From Streptomyces sp. NBRC 110028 (GTDB taxonomy: Bacteria > Actinomycetota > Actinomycetes > Streptomycetales > Streptomycetaceae): a stretch of DNA of 64,000 nucleotides. The notes below the pieces were generated by a model that was not told the origin of the DNA, did not search any database, and saw only the letters and a list, made by a program, of their open reading frames with translations. The stretch is taken from assembly GCF_001417735.1 (NCBI RefSeq), contig NZ_BBUZ01000027.1:62001-126000 (forward strand), read 5' to 3'. The position numbers and the translations under genes are program-made. Below are positions 37,001 through 44,910 of the stretch, one piece after another; position 1 is the stretch's first letter, and each line of letters starts with the position of its first letter.

Positions 37001-39187
37001 CCGTGCCACCCCGCGCGGCCGTCTGCGGCGTCGGGTTCGCCGTACGCCGCGTCGCCGTACGCCGCGTCGCCGCACGCGGCGACGGCGAGCGCCGCCCAGG
37101 CGACCCCGCCGTACGCGGCGGTGGCGGGCCGGGACCATGCCGCGCCGCCGCTTCCAGCGGCGGGCGAGGGCCCGCCCGAGGCGCCGCACGCCGCGACGGC
37201 GGGCGCGGGTCCGGCCGCGCCGCCGTACCCGGCGATGGCGGGATCAGGTCATGTCGCACCGGACCAGGTCCAAGCTTCGCCGTACCCGGCGTCGGCGGGC
37301 ACCGCCCGGGTCACACCGCAGCGTCCCGCGACGGCGGGCACCGCCCGGGTCACACCGCAGCGTCCCGCGACGGCGAGCACGGCCCAGGCCACCCCGCCGC
37401 ACGCGGCGTCGGCGGGCGCGCCGCGCCACCCCGTGCCGCCGCGCCCACACCCCGGCAGCCCCCATCACCCCGCCCGTCCCACTCAACCTCCCCCCGCCGC
37501 GCCCTGGGCCGCCGAGCTTGACGCGCTCCTTCGGGAGACGGCCGATGTGGCGGTCGAGGTGGTCGCGGCGGGGCGGGCCGGGCGGGTTTCGGCTCGTGCG
37601 CGTCGCTACGACGTGCGGGTCTCCACCGAGGCCATGCCCTACCTCCGCGATCACTGCTTCTTCCCGCAGCGTCCCGGCTGGCCCGATGAATCCGACCGGT
37701 GGCCCGTGGTTCCGGCCACCACGATCGTCCAGCACCTCATCGACGCGGCGGCACACGCGGCGGACGGCGGCGGGGTGGCCGTGGCCGTGCACGGCGCGCG
37801 CTTCGATCAGTGGGTGACCGCGACGCCGCCCAGCACCGTCGCGGTCACCGTGACACCGTCCGCCACCAACCCCGCCCACTACACCGCCACGTTCGGCCGC
37901 AGCGCCCGTGGCACCGTCCAGCTCGCGCCCCACTACCCGGCCGACCGCCCCGCGCCGTGGCGTGTCGACCCCGCCACCGAGCGGGTGCCCGAGCACACCG
38001 CGGCGCAGATCTACGGCGAGCGCTGGATGTTCCACGGCCCGGCGTTCCAGGGGCTCACCCGGCTCACCGCGATCGGCGAGAGGCATATGCGCGGCACGAT
38101 CACCACACCGGCCGCGCCCGGGGCGCTCCTGGACAACGTCGGGCAGCTCCTCGGGTACTGGATCATGGCGACGCACACCGAGCGCTCCGTCGTCTTCCCC
38201 GTCGGGATGCGCCTGATGCGCTTCTACGGTCCGCATCCCCGCCCGGGCACCGAGGTGGAGTGCCTGGTCAGGATCGTCGCGCTGACCGACGCGGCGCTTG
38301 AGGCCGATGTCCAGCTGCTGGCCGACGGGCAGGTGTGGGCGGAGCTGCGCGGCTGGCACGACCGCCGGTTCGACAACCATCCGCAGACCCGCCCGGTGGA
38401 GCGCTTCCCGCAGCGCAACACGCTGTCGCAGGCCCAGCCGGGTGGCTGGTCACTGGTGTACGAGCGCTGGCCGGACCTGGCCTCGCGGGATCTGATCATG
38501 CGCAATCATCTGGGCGGCGTCGAGCGCGCCGAGTACGCGCGGCAGCCGCCGCTCGGCCGCAGGCAGTGGCTGCTGGGCCGGATCGCGGCCAAGGACGCGG
38601 TACGGCGGTGGCTGTGGGAGCGGGGGGAGGGGCCGGTCTTCCCGGCCGAGATCCGGGTGTGCGACGACGAACACGGCCGCCCGTACGCCGTCGGCGTCCA
38701 CGGCCGGACCCTGCCCCCGCTGGAACTGACGCTGGCGGCCCGGGCCGAGGCCGGGGTCGCCCTGGTGGTGCCGCGCCACCCGGACAAGCAACACGGCATC
38801 GGCATCGGCATCGAGGAAGTCGCCGACGGTGGCGAGCCGTTCGGCCCGGCCGAGCGCGAACTCCTCGCCTCCGTCACCGCCTCCGTCACCGACTCGGGCA
38901 GCAGCGACACGGTCCGGTGGGCCACGGCCTTCCGCGCCGCCAAGGCGGCGGTGGCGAAGGCGGACGGCACCGGCCGGGACGCCACCGTGGTCGGTGTGGA
39001 GCCGGAGGGCGCGGACCACGCGCGGCTCACCGTCGAGGTGGCCACCGCCACCGGACACCGGCCGCGCCGCTACCGGGTGTGCTGCACGACGACCGCCAAC
39101 CCGTCCGGGTTGCCGGACAGGGAGTACGCCGTGGCCTGGACGACCGGTCCGGGCCACCGGGATCAGGACGAGGAGACCGATCAGTGA
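34085..39187 (+). CDS. Type I megasynthase 2: KS-AT-linker-DH-PPTase-like
   Basis: Second synthase subunit of 1700 aa, starting at a GTG that overlaps the stop of subunit 1. KS at ~10-460 is complete, with active Cys220 (DAACASSL), EAHGTAT and KSMIGHT, so it is not a chain-length-factor type. AT at ~575-890 has Ser652 in GHSVGEW and GFHTPM. Residues ~905-1140 form a low-complexity Pro/Ala linker with tandem repeats. DH double-hotdog at ~1165-1440 has His1190 (RDHCFFP) and Asp1350 (LLDNVGQ). The C-terminal ~200 residues resemble a phosphopantetheinyl transferase (GRIAAKDAVR, DEHGRPYA), but the usual metal-binding Asp is Gly1575 (GIGIE) and the Glu of the AKEAVAK motif is Ala1621. It likely partners subunit 1 and the free ACP. 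Confidence 0.88.
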   Translation: MTVTARQSLPPVAVVGMSVLLPGSPDLDTYWRNLSGGVDAITDVPAGRWDAGFYDPRGGGNGTPAAPDRVYCRRGGFVDTYAHVDAARFGIMPNSVSGTEPDQLIALGVAAAAIADAGGDDHLPDRERVGVVLGRGGYLTPGLARLDQRVRTAHQLVRTLGELLPGLGPGHLDRIRDAFTEQLGPDRPETAIGLVPNLAASRIANRLDLRGPAYTVDAACASSLVAVDQAVGELASGRCDVMLAGGVHHCHDITLWSVFSQLRALSPSQRIRPFDRAADGLLIGEGTGVVVLKRLADARRDGDRVYAVIRGTGVASDGRATGLVNPDPGGQTRAVRQAWRAAGLDPREADSIGLLEAHGTATPAGDAAELTTLAEVFGPGGESDGSAVIGSVKSMIGHTMPAAGVAGLVKAALAVHHGWLLPTLHCDDPHPGLASTRFRTLDAATPWEAPVRRAAVNAFGFGGINAHVVLEQEPAAVVKRRPAAVVTEPERVLALAVDTPERLAELLAADDATVRATAPAPVSGRGALTRLGIVEPTAKRLALARRVVAKGRPWRGRNDVWFTPGPLLSGPAGKLAFVFPGLEAEFEPRTDGIAEYFGLSRHTGGHPGERYGEAARAGDIGRHGVGVFGVGRLLNAALGRMGIVPDAVAGHSVGEWSAMAAGGLYAGEAVDAFLDSFDPDALRVPGVTFAVLGTGAERVLTALAERPDSRIVLSHDNAPSQSMVCGPRDDVEEFVRAMRATGVIAQVLPFQSGFHTPMLAPFLDPIRTLAERFELLLPPRVPVWSGTTAAPYPDTEAEVRRLFVRHLLEPVRFRLLIQALHDAGFRAFVQMGTGQLASLIGDTLQGRDHLVVAANSPHRDGVAQLRRVATALWTEGVPVDPALPRPGARARAARPPAPVRLNLDGALISLGERRLGELRDALRSVGEGAFPTPPLPGTEGLRPPAPHQAWPPPGPVGASTDGAAPPLPATDAPCHPARPSAASGSPYAASPYAASPHAATASAAQATPPYAAVAGRDHAAPPLPAAGEGPPEAPHAATAGAGPAAPPYPAMAGSGHVAPDQVQASPYPASAGTARVTPQRPATAGTARVTPQRPATASTAQATPPHAASAGAPRHPVPPRPHPGSPHHPARPTQPPPAAPWAAELDALLRETADVAVEVVAAGRAGRVSARARRYDVRVSTEAMPYLRDHCFFPQRPGWPDESDRWPVVPATTIVQHLIDAAAHAADGGGVAVAVHGARFDQWVTATPPSTVAVTVTPSATNPAHYTATFGRSARGTVQLAPHYPADRPAPWRVDPATERVPEHTAAQIYGERWMFHGPAFQGLTRLTAIGERHMRGTITTPAAPGALLDNVGQLLGYWIMATHTERSVVFPVGMRLMRFYGPHPRPGTEVECLVRIVALTDAALEADVQLLADGQVWAELRGWHDRRFDNHPQTRPVERFPQRNTLSQAQPGGWSLVYERWPDLASRDLIMRNHLGGVERAEYARQPPLGRRQWLLGRIAAKDAVRRWLWERGEGPVFPAEIRVCDDEHGRPYAVGVHGRTLPPLELTLAARAEAGVALVVPRHPDKQHGIGIGIEEVADGGEPFGPAERELLASVTASVTDSGSSDTVRWATAFRAAKAAVAKADGTGRDATVVGVEPEGADHARLTVEVATATGHRPRRYRVCCTTTANPSGLPDREYAVAWTTGPGHRDQDEETDQ
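37294..37372. repeat. 39-bp in-frame tandem repeat in the megasynthase 2 linker
   Basis: Two near-identical 39-base units encode repeated TAGTARVTPQRPA peptides, with a third decayed copy after them. Shorter SPYAA repeats lie just upstream (about 37035-37080). They mark a flexible interdomain linker prone to length change. Confidence 0.85.
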
Positions 39188-39519
39188 CCACCGTCGAACC
39201 CACCGCCCCGGCGCCCGCGCCCGACGCACCGGCCGCACCGGCCGTGCTCGCGGACGTCGCCGGAATGCTCCGGGACATGCTCGACGAGGACGGCCTCGAC
39301 GACATCGAGGTCACCATGGACACCCGCTTCACCGATGACCTGGAGCTGGAGAGCATCGATCTGGTGACCCTGGCGGGCACCCTTCAGGACCGGTACGGGC
39401 AGGAGGTCAACTTCGCCGAGTTCGTGGCGGACCTGGAGCTGGACGAGATCATCGGCCTCACTGTCGGGCAGCTCGTGGAGTACATCGTGCGGTGCCTCAG
39501 AGTGGCCGAGGGGAGCTGA
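39184..39519 (+). CDS. Discrete acyl carrier protein
   Basis: 111-aa protein with an Ala/Pro-rich N-terminal tail and one carrier domain. The phosphopantetheine site is Ser57 in DDLELESIDLVTL. The start GTG overlaps the stop of megasynthase 2 (GTGA), so it is made with it. It may supply a second carrier for the KS-AT-DH subunit, which lacks its own ACP, or hold the finished chain for the hydrolase and glycosyltransferase that follow (inference). Confidence 0.93.
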   Translation: MTTVEPTAPAPAPDAPAAPAVLADVAGMLRDMLDEDGLDDIEVTMDTRFTDDLELESIDLVTLAGTLQDRYGQEVNFAEFVADLELDEIIGLTVGQLVEYIVRCLRVAEGS

Positions 39520-39522
39520 CCC

Positions 39523-40389
39523 ATGGCGATGATCCACCTCGGTGGCCCGCCCGGCACCGGCGACGGGCCGGACGGTATCCGTCTGCACGTACAGCGGCTG
39601 TCCCCGCCGGGCGGCCGGCCGCCCACCGCCACCGTCGTGCTCGTCCACGGCCTGCTCACCGACTCCCTGGCCAGCTGGTACTTCACGGTGGCTTCGGACC
39701 TGGCCGCCGCCGGGCTGGACGTGGTGATGTACGACCAGCGGGGGCACGGCCGCAGCGAGCGCCCCGGATCCGGTTACCGGCTGGAGACGTTCGTCAGCGA
39801 TCTGGAACGGCTGCTGGACCAGCTGGACATCACCACGCCCGTCCACCTCGTGGGCAACTGCTTCGGCGGCACGGTGGCGTACGGCTACGCCCTGCGCCAC
39901 CCGGAACGGATAGCCGGTATCGCGACGATCGAGGCGAAACCCGCCACCGAGAGCTGGCTGACGGACATCAGCGGCATCATGCGGCGCATCGTCGTCGAAC
40001 TCGTCGCACACGAGGCCGAGTCGCTGGCCTGGGTCACCGCCCACCGGGGCGCGCACACCGCGCGGCTGGCCAAGTCGGCGGCCCGGCTGGTGCGTACGAC
40101 CACGATCGCCGAGGACGTGGCCGCGAGCCGGACGGTGAGCGAGGAGCAGGTCCGCTCCCTGCGCTGCCCGACGCTCGCCGTGTACGGCGCGGACTCCGAA
40201 CTCGCCGCCGAGGACGGATGGCTGAAGACGCTGCCGCCGGGCACCCGCACGGTCATGCTGCCGGGGGAGGGGCATTCGGTGCTGGCCGAGGCGCCCGCGC
40301 GGATACGCGCACTGCTGCTGTCCTGGATCCGCGAACAGGGGACCGCCGTCCCGGTGGCGGCCGGGGCCGAGGGGGCTGATGTCTCATGA
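39523..40389 (+). CDS. Alpha/beta hydrolase with Cys nucleophile (candidate chain-release enzyme)
   Basis: 288-aa alpha/beta hydrolase. The oxyanion HG motif (VVLVHGLLTDS) and the YDQRGHGRS strand are typical. The nucleophile elbow reads GNCFGG, with Cys113 where most relatives have Ser. The acid is probably the Asp in YGADSEL, and the His is in GEGHSVL. There is no signal peptide. GGGGAG precedes the ATG, three bases after the ACP stop codon. Because it follows the ACP gene and overlaps the glycosyltransferase gene (ATGA), it is a good candidate for thioester cleavage or transfer of the acyl product. Dienelactone-hydrolase-like chemistry is an alternative. Confidence 0.87.
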   Translation: MAMIHLGGPPGTGDGPDGIRLHVQRLSPPGGRPPTATVVLVHGLLTDSLASWYFTVASDLAAAGLDVVMYDQRGHGRSERPGSGYRLETFVSDLERLLDQLDITTPVHLVGNCFGGTVAYGYALRHPERIAGIATIEAKPATESWLTDISGIMRRIVVELVAHEAESLAWVTAHRGAHTARLAKSAARLVRTTTIAEDVAASRTVSEEQVRSLRCPTLAVYGADSELAAEDGWLKTLPPGTRTVMLPGEGHSVLAEAPARIRALLLSWIREQGTAVPVAAGAEGADVS

Positions 40390-41612
40390 CCGTGACGTCT
40401 CCGGGCCGCCGGTTTCTCTTCGTCGTGCCGCCGCTCGTCGGCCACGTCAACCCGACCGTCGGCGTCGCGGCCGAACTGACCGCCCGTGGCCACCAGGTGG
40501 CCTGGGCCGGGCTGCCGGAGGTCGTCCAGCGGCTGGTCGGCCCCGGTGCCACGGTCCACCGCTGCGCCGGGCCGGTGATCGGCGAGGGCGGGGCGGAGCG
40601 CCCGCCCGAGGTGCGCGGCCCGGGCGCGCTGAAGTTCCTGTGGGAGGACTTCCTGGTGCCGCTCGCCGAGGCCATGGCTCCCGACGTGGCCCGGGCCATC
40701 GAGGAGTTCCGCCCGGATGTGGTGGTGGCCGACCAGCAGACCGTGGCGGGCCCCCTGGTGGCCGAGCGGCTGGGCGTACGGTGGGCCACCTCGGCCACCA
40801 CCTCGGCGGAGTTCACCGGCGCGCTGGACGGCATGCCCAAGATCGACGCCTGGCTGGACGGGCTGCTGGCCGGGGTGCGGGACCGGATCGGCGATCCGCG
40901 CGGCACGGCCGACCCCCGCTTCTCGCCCGATCTGGTGCTGGCGTTCACCACCGAGGAACTGGCCGGGCGGCCCGTCCGGGCGGCCGACCACATCCGGTAC
41001 GTGGGCCCGTCCATCGCCGGGCGCCCGGACGAACCCGACTTCCCGTGGCAGTGGCTGGACCCCGCCCGCCCCGCCGTCCTGGTCACCCTCGGCACCGCGA
41101 ACACCGACGCGGGCGCCCGCTTCCTCGCCGCGGCCCGGGAGGCCGTACGCACCCGGGCCGACCGCTTCCAGACGGTCATCGTCGATCCGGCGGGCACCCT
41201 CGGCCCCGTGGCCGAGGAGAGCGACAAGAACCTGCTGACGGTCCCGCGGATCCCTCAGTTGCGCCTGCTGGAGCGGGTGGCGGCGGTCGTGTGCCACGCG
41301 GGACACAACACCGTGTGCGAGGCCCTGTGGCACGGTGTCCCGCTCGTGGTGGCCCCGATCCGGGACGACCAGCCCGTGGTGGCCGCCCAGGTGGTGGCCG
41401 CCGGCGCGGGCGTCCGGGTCAGGTTCGGCAGGGTGCGGGCGGCGGCGCTCGGCGAGGCCGTCGACGCCGTACTGCACGAACCGGGCCACCGCGCCGCCGC
41501 CGAGCGTGTCGGCGCGTCCTTCCGCGCGGCGGGCGGCGCCCGCGCCGCCGCCGCCCACCTGGAACGACTGGCCACCACCCATCCCACCACCACCCCCGAG
41601 GGGGAACGATGA
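40386..41612 (+). CDS. UDP-type glycosyltransferase (GT1, macrolide-glycosyltransferase-like)
   Basis: 408-aa GT-B enzyme of family GT1. The N-terminal acceptor domain starts RFLFVVPPLVGHVNPTVGVA. The C-terminal nucleotide-sugar site HAGHNTVCEALWHGVPLVV with DDQP is typical of MGT enzymes. There are no membrane spans. The start overlaps the hydrolase stop (ATGA), and the end overlaps the methyltransferase start (ATGA). It should attach a sugar to the hydroxyl or carboxyl group of the operon's acyl product. Donor and acceptor cannot be read from the sequence, and no deoxysugar genes are nearby, so a common sugar donor is likely. Confidence 0.92.
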   Translation: MTVTSPGRRFLFVVPPLVGHVNPTVGVAAELTARGHQVAWAGLPEVVQRLVGPGATVHRCAGPVIGEGGAERPPEVRGPGALKFLWEDFLVPLAEAMAPDVARAIEEFRPDVVVADQQTVAGPLVAERLGVRWATSATTSAEFTGALDGMPKIDAWLDGLLAGVRDRIGDPRGTADPRFSPDLVLAFTTEELAGRPVRAADHIRYVGPSIAGRPDEPDFPWQWLDPARPAVLVTLGTANTDAGARFLAAAREAVRTRADRFQTVIVDPAGTLGPVAEESDKNLLTVPRIPQLRLLERVAAVVCHAGHNTVCEALWHGVPLVVAPIRDDQPVVAAQVVAAGAGVRVRFGRVRAAALGEAVDAVLHEPGHRAAAERVGASFRAAGGARAAAAHLERLATTHPTTTPEGER

Positions 41613-42721
41613 GCCAGGACAACGCCACCTCCAGCAGACCCGGGGCGCAAGCCCCGCGACCGTCCCGCGCCGAGGCCGTTGCCGCCCTCCGGCCGCGCTA
41701 CCAGGCCGACCTGGCCCAGGGCACCGAGCGGTTCTTCGAGCCGCGCCGCACGGACTGCCCCTGGTGCGGCTCGCCCCGGCTGAAGCGCCGCCTGCGCACC
41801 AGGGACCGGTTCCAGAACAAGCCGGGCGGCTTCCGGCTGGACACCTGCCGGGACTGCCGTCTGGTGTTCCAGAACCCCCGGCTGGGCGCCGACGGGCTGG
41901 AGTTCTACTACCGCGACTTCTACGACGGGCTGGGGGAGGAGGGCATGGGCAACGTCTTCTCCGGCCGGCGGAAGATGTACCTCGGCCGCGCCGAGGCCCT
42001 GAAGCCCTCCGCCGACTCCCCGGCGAAGTGGCTCGACGTCGGCACCGGCCACGGTCACTTCCCCGAAGCGGCCCGCACCGTCTTCCCTCATACGGTCTTC
42101 GACGGGCTCGACTTCACCGAGGGCGTCGAACTGGCCGAGCGGGAGGGGCGGATCGACCACGGGATCCGGGGCAGCTTCCCGGAGCTGGCCGGGGAGCGGC
42201 TGGCCGGGCGCTACGACGTGGTGAGCATGTTCCACTACCTGGAGCACAGTACGGACCCCCGTGCGGAACTCCGCGCGGCCCACCGAGCCCTCGGCCCCGG
42301 CGGCCATCTGCTCATCGAGGTGCCGGACCCCGAGTGCTGGTTCGCCCGCCTCCTCGGCCGCTTCTGGCTGCCCTGGCTCCAGCCCCAGCACCTGTACTTC
42401 CTCCCCGTTGCGGCGTTGCGGAAGGAACTGGAAGCGCTCGGCTTCACCGTGGTCCTGGAACAGCACCGCGAGCCATCGGACACCGTCGACCTGCTGGGCG
42501 CGGTGTGGCTGGGTGCCAACGCGGTCCTGCCTCCCGACGACGCCCCCTGGCTGGCCAGGCCGACCGGTCGCGCGCGCTGGTTGCTGCGCTGCGCGGGCCT
42601 GCTGGTGGCCATTCCCCCGCTCGTCGTGGCCACCACAGTGGACCGGCTGTTACTCAAGCCACTGGCCGGGCTGGGGAAGGTGTCCAACGCCTACCGTCTG
42701 GTAGCCCGGCGCAATGGGTGA
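41609..42721 (+). CDS. SAM-dependent methyltransferase with zinc-ribbon N-terminus and C-terminal membrane helix
   Basis: 370-aa class I methyltransferase. An N-terminal Cys4 ribbon (CPWCG, then CRDC; ~48-85) precedes the Rossmann core with SAM motif WLDVGTGHGHFPEAA and the later MFHYLEHSTDPRAEL. Near the C-terminus a hydrophobic helix (LLRCAGLLVAIPPLVVATTV) suggests membrane attachment, sensible for a lipid substrate. The gene is the last of the operon, overlapping the glycosyltransferase by ATGA. It could methylate the sugar or the acyl chain of the glycolipid. The long ORF extending upstream is a frame shadow. Confidence 0.9.
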   Translation: MSQDNATSSRPGAQAPRPSRAEAVAALRPRYQADLAQGTERFFEPRRTDCPWCGSPRLKRRLRTRDRFQNKPGGFRLDTCRDCRLVFQNPRLGADGLEFYYRDFYDGLGEEGMGNVFSGRRKMYLGRAEALKPSADSPAKWLDVGTGHGHFPEAARTVFPHTVFDGLDFTEGVELAEREGRIDHGIRGSFPELAGERLAGRYDVVSMFHYLEHSTDPRAELRAAHRALGPGGHLLIEVPDPECWFARLLGRFWLPWLQPQHLYFLPVAALRKELEALGFTVVLEQHREPSDTVDLLGAVWLGANAVLPPDDAPWLARPTGRARWLLRCAGLLVAIPPLVVATTVDRLLLKPLAGLGKVSNAYRLVARRNG

Positions 42722-42939
42722 ATTCGTTCGCCACTTTGCATTTCGCAACGTCAGTCCACACTTCGGTGGCCCTTCGTAGCGCCCGAACCCGAAAAATGTG
42801 AACTCCCTTGTTCCGCATCGGTTCCGTGTGCAAAGGTGCAGGTGTCGCCAGCTGGGCCAGGTGTTTTCGGCGCCGCCAACAGGGCCGACACTCCCCATTG
42901 GTACGGACTTTTCTCCCTGTCCCGTGAAAGGGAAAAGAC

Positions 42940-44910
42940 GTGAACGACGCCGCCCTGGCGCACTCTTTAACCCCCACCCCCCTCTTCGGCGTGACGGACG
43001 AACAGCTCACGGCCGAAATGAAGAAGTGTTCGGGGAAACCGTCCGAACAACAGCCCGCCGGGGAGCTGCTGGGCCGTCACTGGGAGGCGGCCTTCTCCTA
43101 CGCGAGCGTGTGCACCACGGGCTCCCACCCGGCGGGGATCCTCACCTCCGCCGCGTTCACCAGGCTGTTCGCGGAGGCGCTGCGGCGCAACACACCGGCC
43201 ATCGCGTGGCGGCCACGGGTGCTGGCCACCGTGCGGGGCATAGCGGAGGAGTGGAACGCGGGCCCGCGCGCCGCGTTGCTCCACCCCGGCCTGCGGGCCG
43301 TCCCCAGGGAACGGGGGCGCGCGGACGGGCGGTTCCGTCCGCCGGAGAACAGACGCCTGGTGTTCCGCGCGTTCCAGAAGCTCCCCGAGGCGGCCCGCTG
43401 TCTGCTGTGGCACACGGAGGTCGAGGCGGAGCGACTGGCCGTACCGGCCGGGCTGCTGGGGTTGTCCGACGACGCCCCCGCCGAGCTGGAGCGGGCCCGG
43501 CTGCGCTGGCGTCAGGCCTGCCTGGAGGCCCACCGCGACACGGCCCCCGAGGAGGAGTGCCGCCAGTACAGCCGGCTGCTGGACGTTTCGCTCCGCCGCG
43601 GTGACACCCGGCTCGACCCCGATCTGCGGCAGCATCTGGTCCGGTGCGAGCACTGCCGTCATGCCGCCGACCAATTGGACCACTCCACCGGCCGGGTGGC
43701 CCTCCTGCTCGCCGAAGCGGTCCTGGGGTGGGGCGCGCGGGACTATCTCGACTCCCGGCCGGGCCGCCGCATCCCCGAACCGGGCCCCGTCGCGGCTCCC
43801 CCACCCATGCCCTCCGTCCCGCCACGTGGCGCAGGGCCTCGCCACTCCGCGGGGAAGAACCCCTGGTGGAAGGCGCGCCCGGCGGCGCGCAGAAGACGGC
43901 CGGGGCTCACCCGCGGCCGGCTCCTCGTGATGACGGCGGCCACCGTGAGCGGCTGCGTCCTGGTGTCGGTGGCGGTTGCCTCGGTCCTCCCCTCCGGCGC
44001 TGGCGAGAACGCCGCGTACGACCGCGACACCCCCTCCTCGCAGCCGGCCGCCGGGGCGGGCGACACGACGGCCCCCGGCTCGGATCCCTCCTGGATCGGC
44101 GCCGACGGCCGCCCGGACGACACACTGCGCGGACGGCTGCGCAACGCCGCGAACGGACTGTGCCTCGACATCGTCGGCGGCAAGCCCGAGGCGGGCGCGG
44201 AGACCGAGGCCACGCCGTGCACCTCCGCGGCCACCCAGCAGTGGTCGTACGAGGCCGACGGCCTGCTGCGCAGCCGCGCCGACCCCGACCTCTGCCTCAA
44301 CTCCCGCCTGAGCTTCGCCGTTCAGTTGGGCTCCTGCGCCACCACCTCACAGCGGGCCGCGGCGAACGTGCGGTACGACTTCACCCTCCAGGGCACCCTG
44401 GTGCCGCGCTGGAACCAGGAGCTGGCCCTGACCCCGGACTCCACGGAGAAGGGAGCCGGGATGGTCCTGAAGACACGTGACGACTCCGCGAGGTCACAGC
44501 GCTGGCTGGCGGGTGGCGCGGCGAACGACAACCGGTACCGGACCGAGACGGGCCGCCCGGACCGGGAGGCGGCGCCCCGTCAGGTGTCCGCCGTCCGCCC
44601 GAAGCCCGCCCGCACCGCGCCACCGGCGCGCGCCCCCGAACCCTCGGCGCCCCCGAAGTCCGCGCCATCGTCGCGCCCCTCGTCCCCGGCGCCGCACCGC
44701 TCCAAGCCCCCGGCGGCGGATCCGCCCCCGCCGCGGCAGGCGGGCTCCTGGTACGGCCGGCAGGGGCCGTACGGAGAGTACGGACAGAGCGGATGGCAGG
44801 GACAGTACGGATACGGCGGGTACGGGCAGTACGGGCAGGCGCCCTGGGCCTCGGGCTGGGCCGGACACGACGGCGGCCGGGGAGGAGCGGGCTACCGGGG
44901 CTACCGCTGA
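42940..44910 (+). CDS. Sigma-70-like / zinc-finger / RICIN fusion membrane protein with Tyr-Gly tail
   Basis: 656-aa composite protein. Residues ~45-215 resemble ECF sigma regions 2 and 4 (LGRHWEAAFSYASVC; FQKLPEAARCLLWHTEVEAE). A zinc-finger of the anti-sigma type follows (HLVRCEHCRHAADQL). After a basic Pro-rich stretch there is one membrane helix at ~327-350 (VMTAATVSGCVLVSVAVASV). Outside it comes a ricin-type beta-trefoil (~385-520; NGLCLDIVGG, QQWSY, QRWLAGG), then a Pro-rich spacer and a low-complexity tail rich in Tyr, Gly and Gln. The start is GTG 42940 after GGGAAAAGAC. The sigma-like part has diverged and may not bind RNA polymerase. It possibly links carbohydrate sensing outside to a cytoplasmic sigma-like domain (inference). 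Confidence 0.82.
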   Translation: MNDAALAHSLTPTPLFGVTDEQLTAEMKKCSGKPSEQQPAGELLGRHWEAAFSYASVCTTGSHPAGILTSAAFTRLFAEALRRNTPAIAWRPRVLATVRGIAEEWNAGPRAALLHPGLRAVPRERGRADGRFRPPENRRLVFRAFQKLPEAARCLLWHTEVEAERLAVPAGLLGLSDDAPAELERARLRWRQACLEAHRDTAPEEECRQYSRLLDVSLRRGDTRLDPDLRQHLVRCEHCRHAADQLDHSTGRVALLLAEAVLGWGARDYLDSRPGRRIPEPGPVAAPPPMPSVPPRGAGPRHSAGKNPWWKARPAARRRRPGLTRGRLLVMTAATVSGCVLVSVAVASVLPSGAGENAAYDRDTPSSQPAAGAGDTTAPGSDPSWIGADGRPDDTLRGRLRNAANGLCLDIVGGKPEAGAETEATPCTSAATQQWSYEADGLLRSRADPDLCLNSRLSFAVQLGSCATTSQRAAANVRYDFTLQGTLVPRWNQELALTPDSTEKGAGMVLKTRDDSARSQRWLAGGAANDNRYRTETGRPDREAAPRQVSAVRPKPARTAPPARAPEPSAPPKSAPSSRPSSPAPHRSKPPAADPPPPRQAGSWYGRQGPYGEYGQSGWQGQYGYGGYGQYGQAPWASGWAGHDGGRGGAGYRGYR

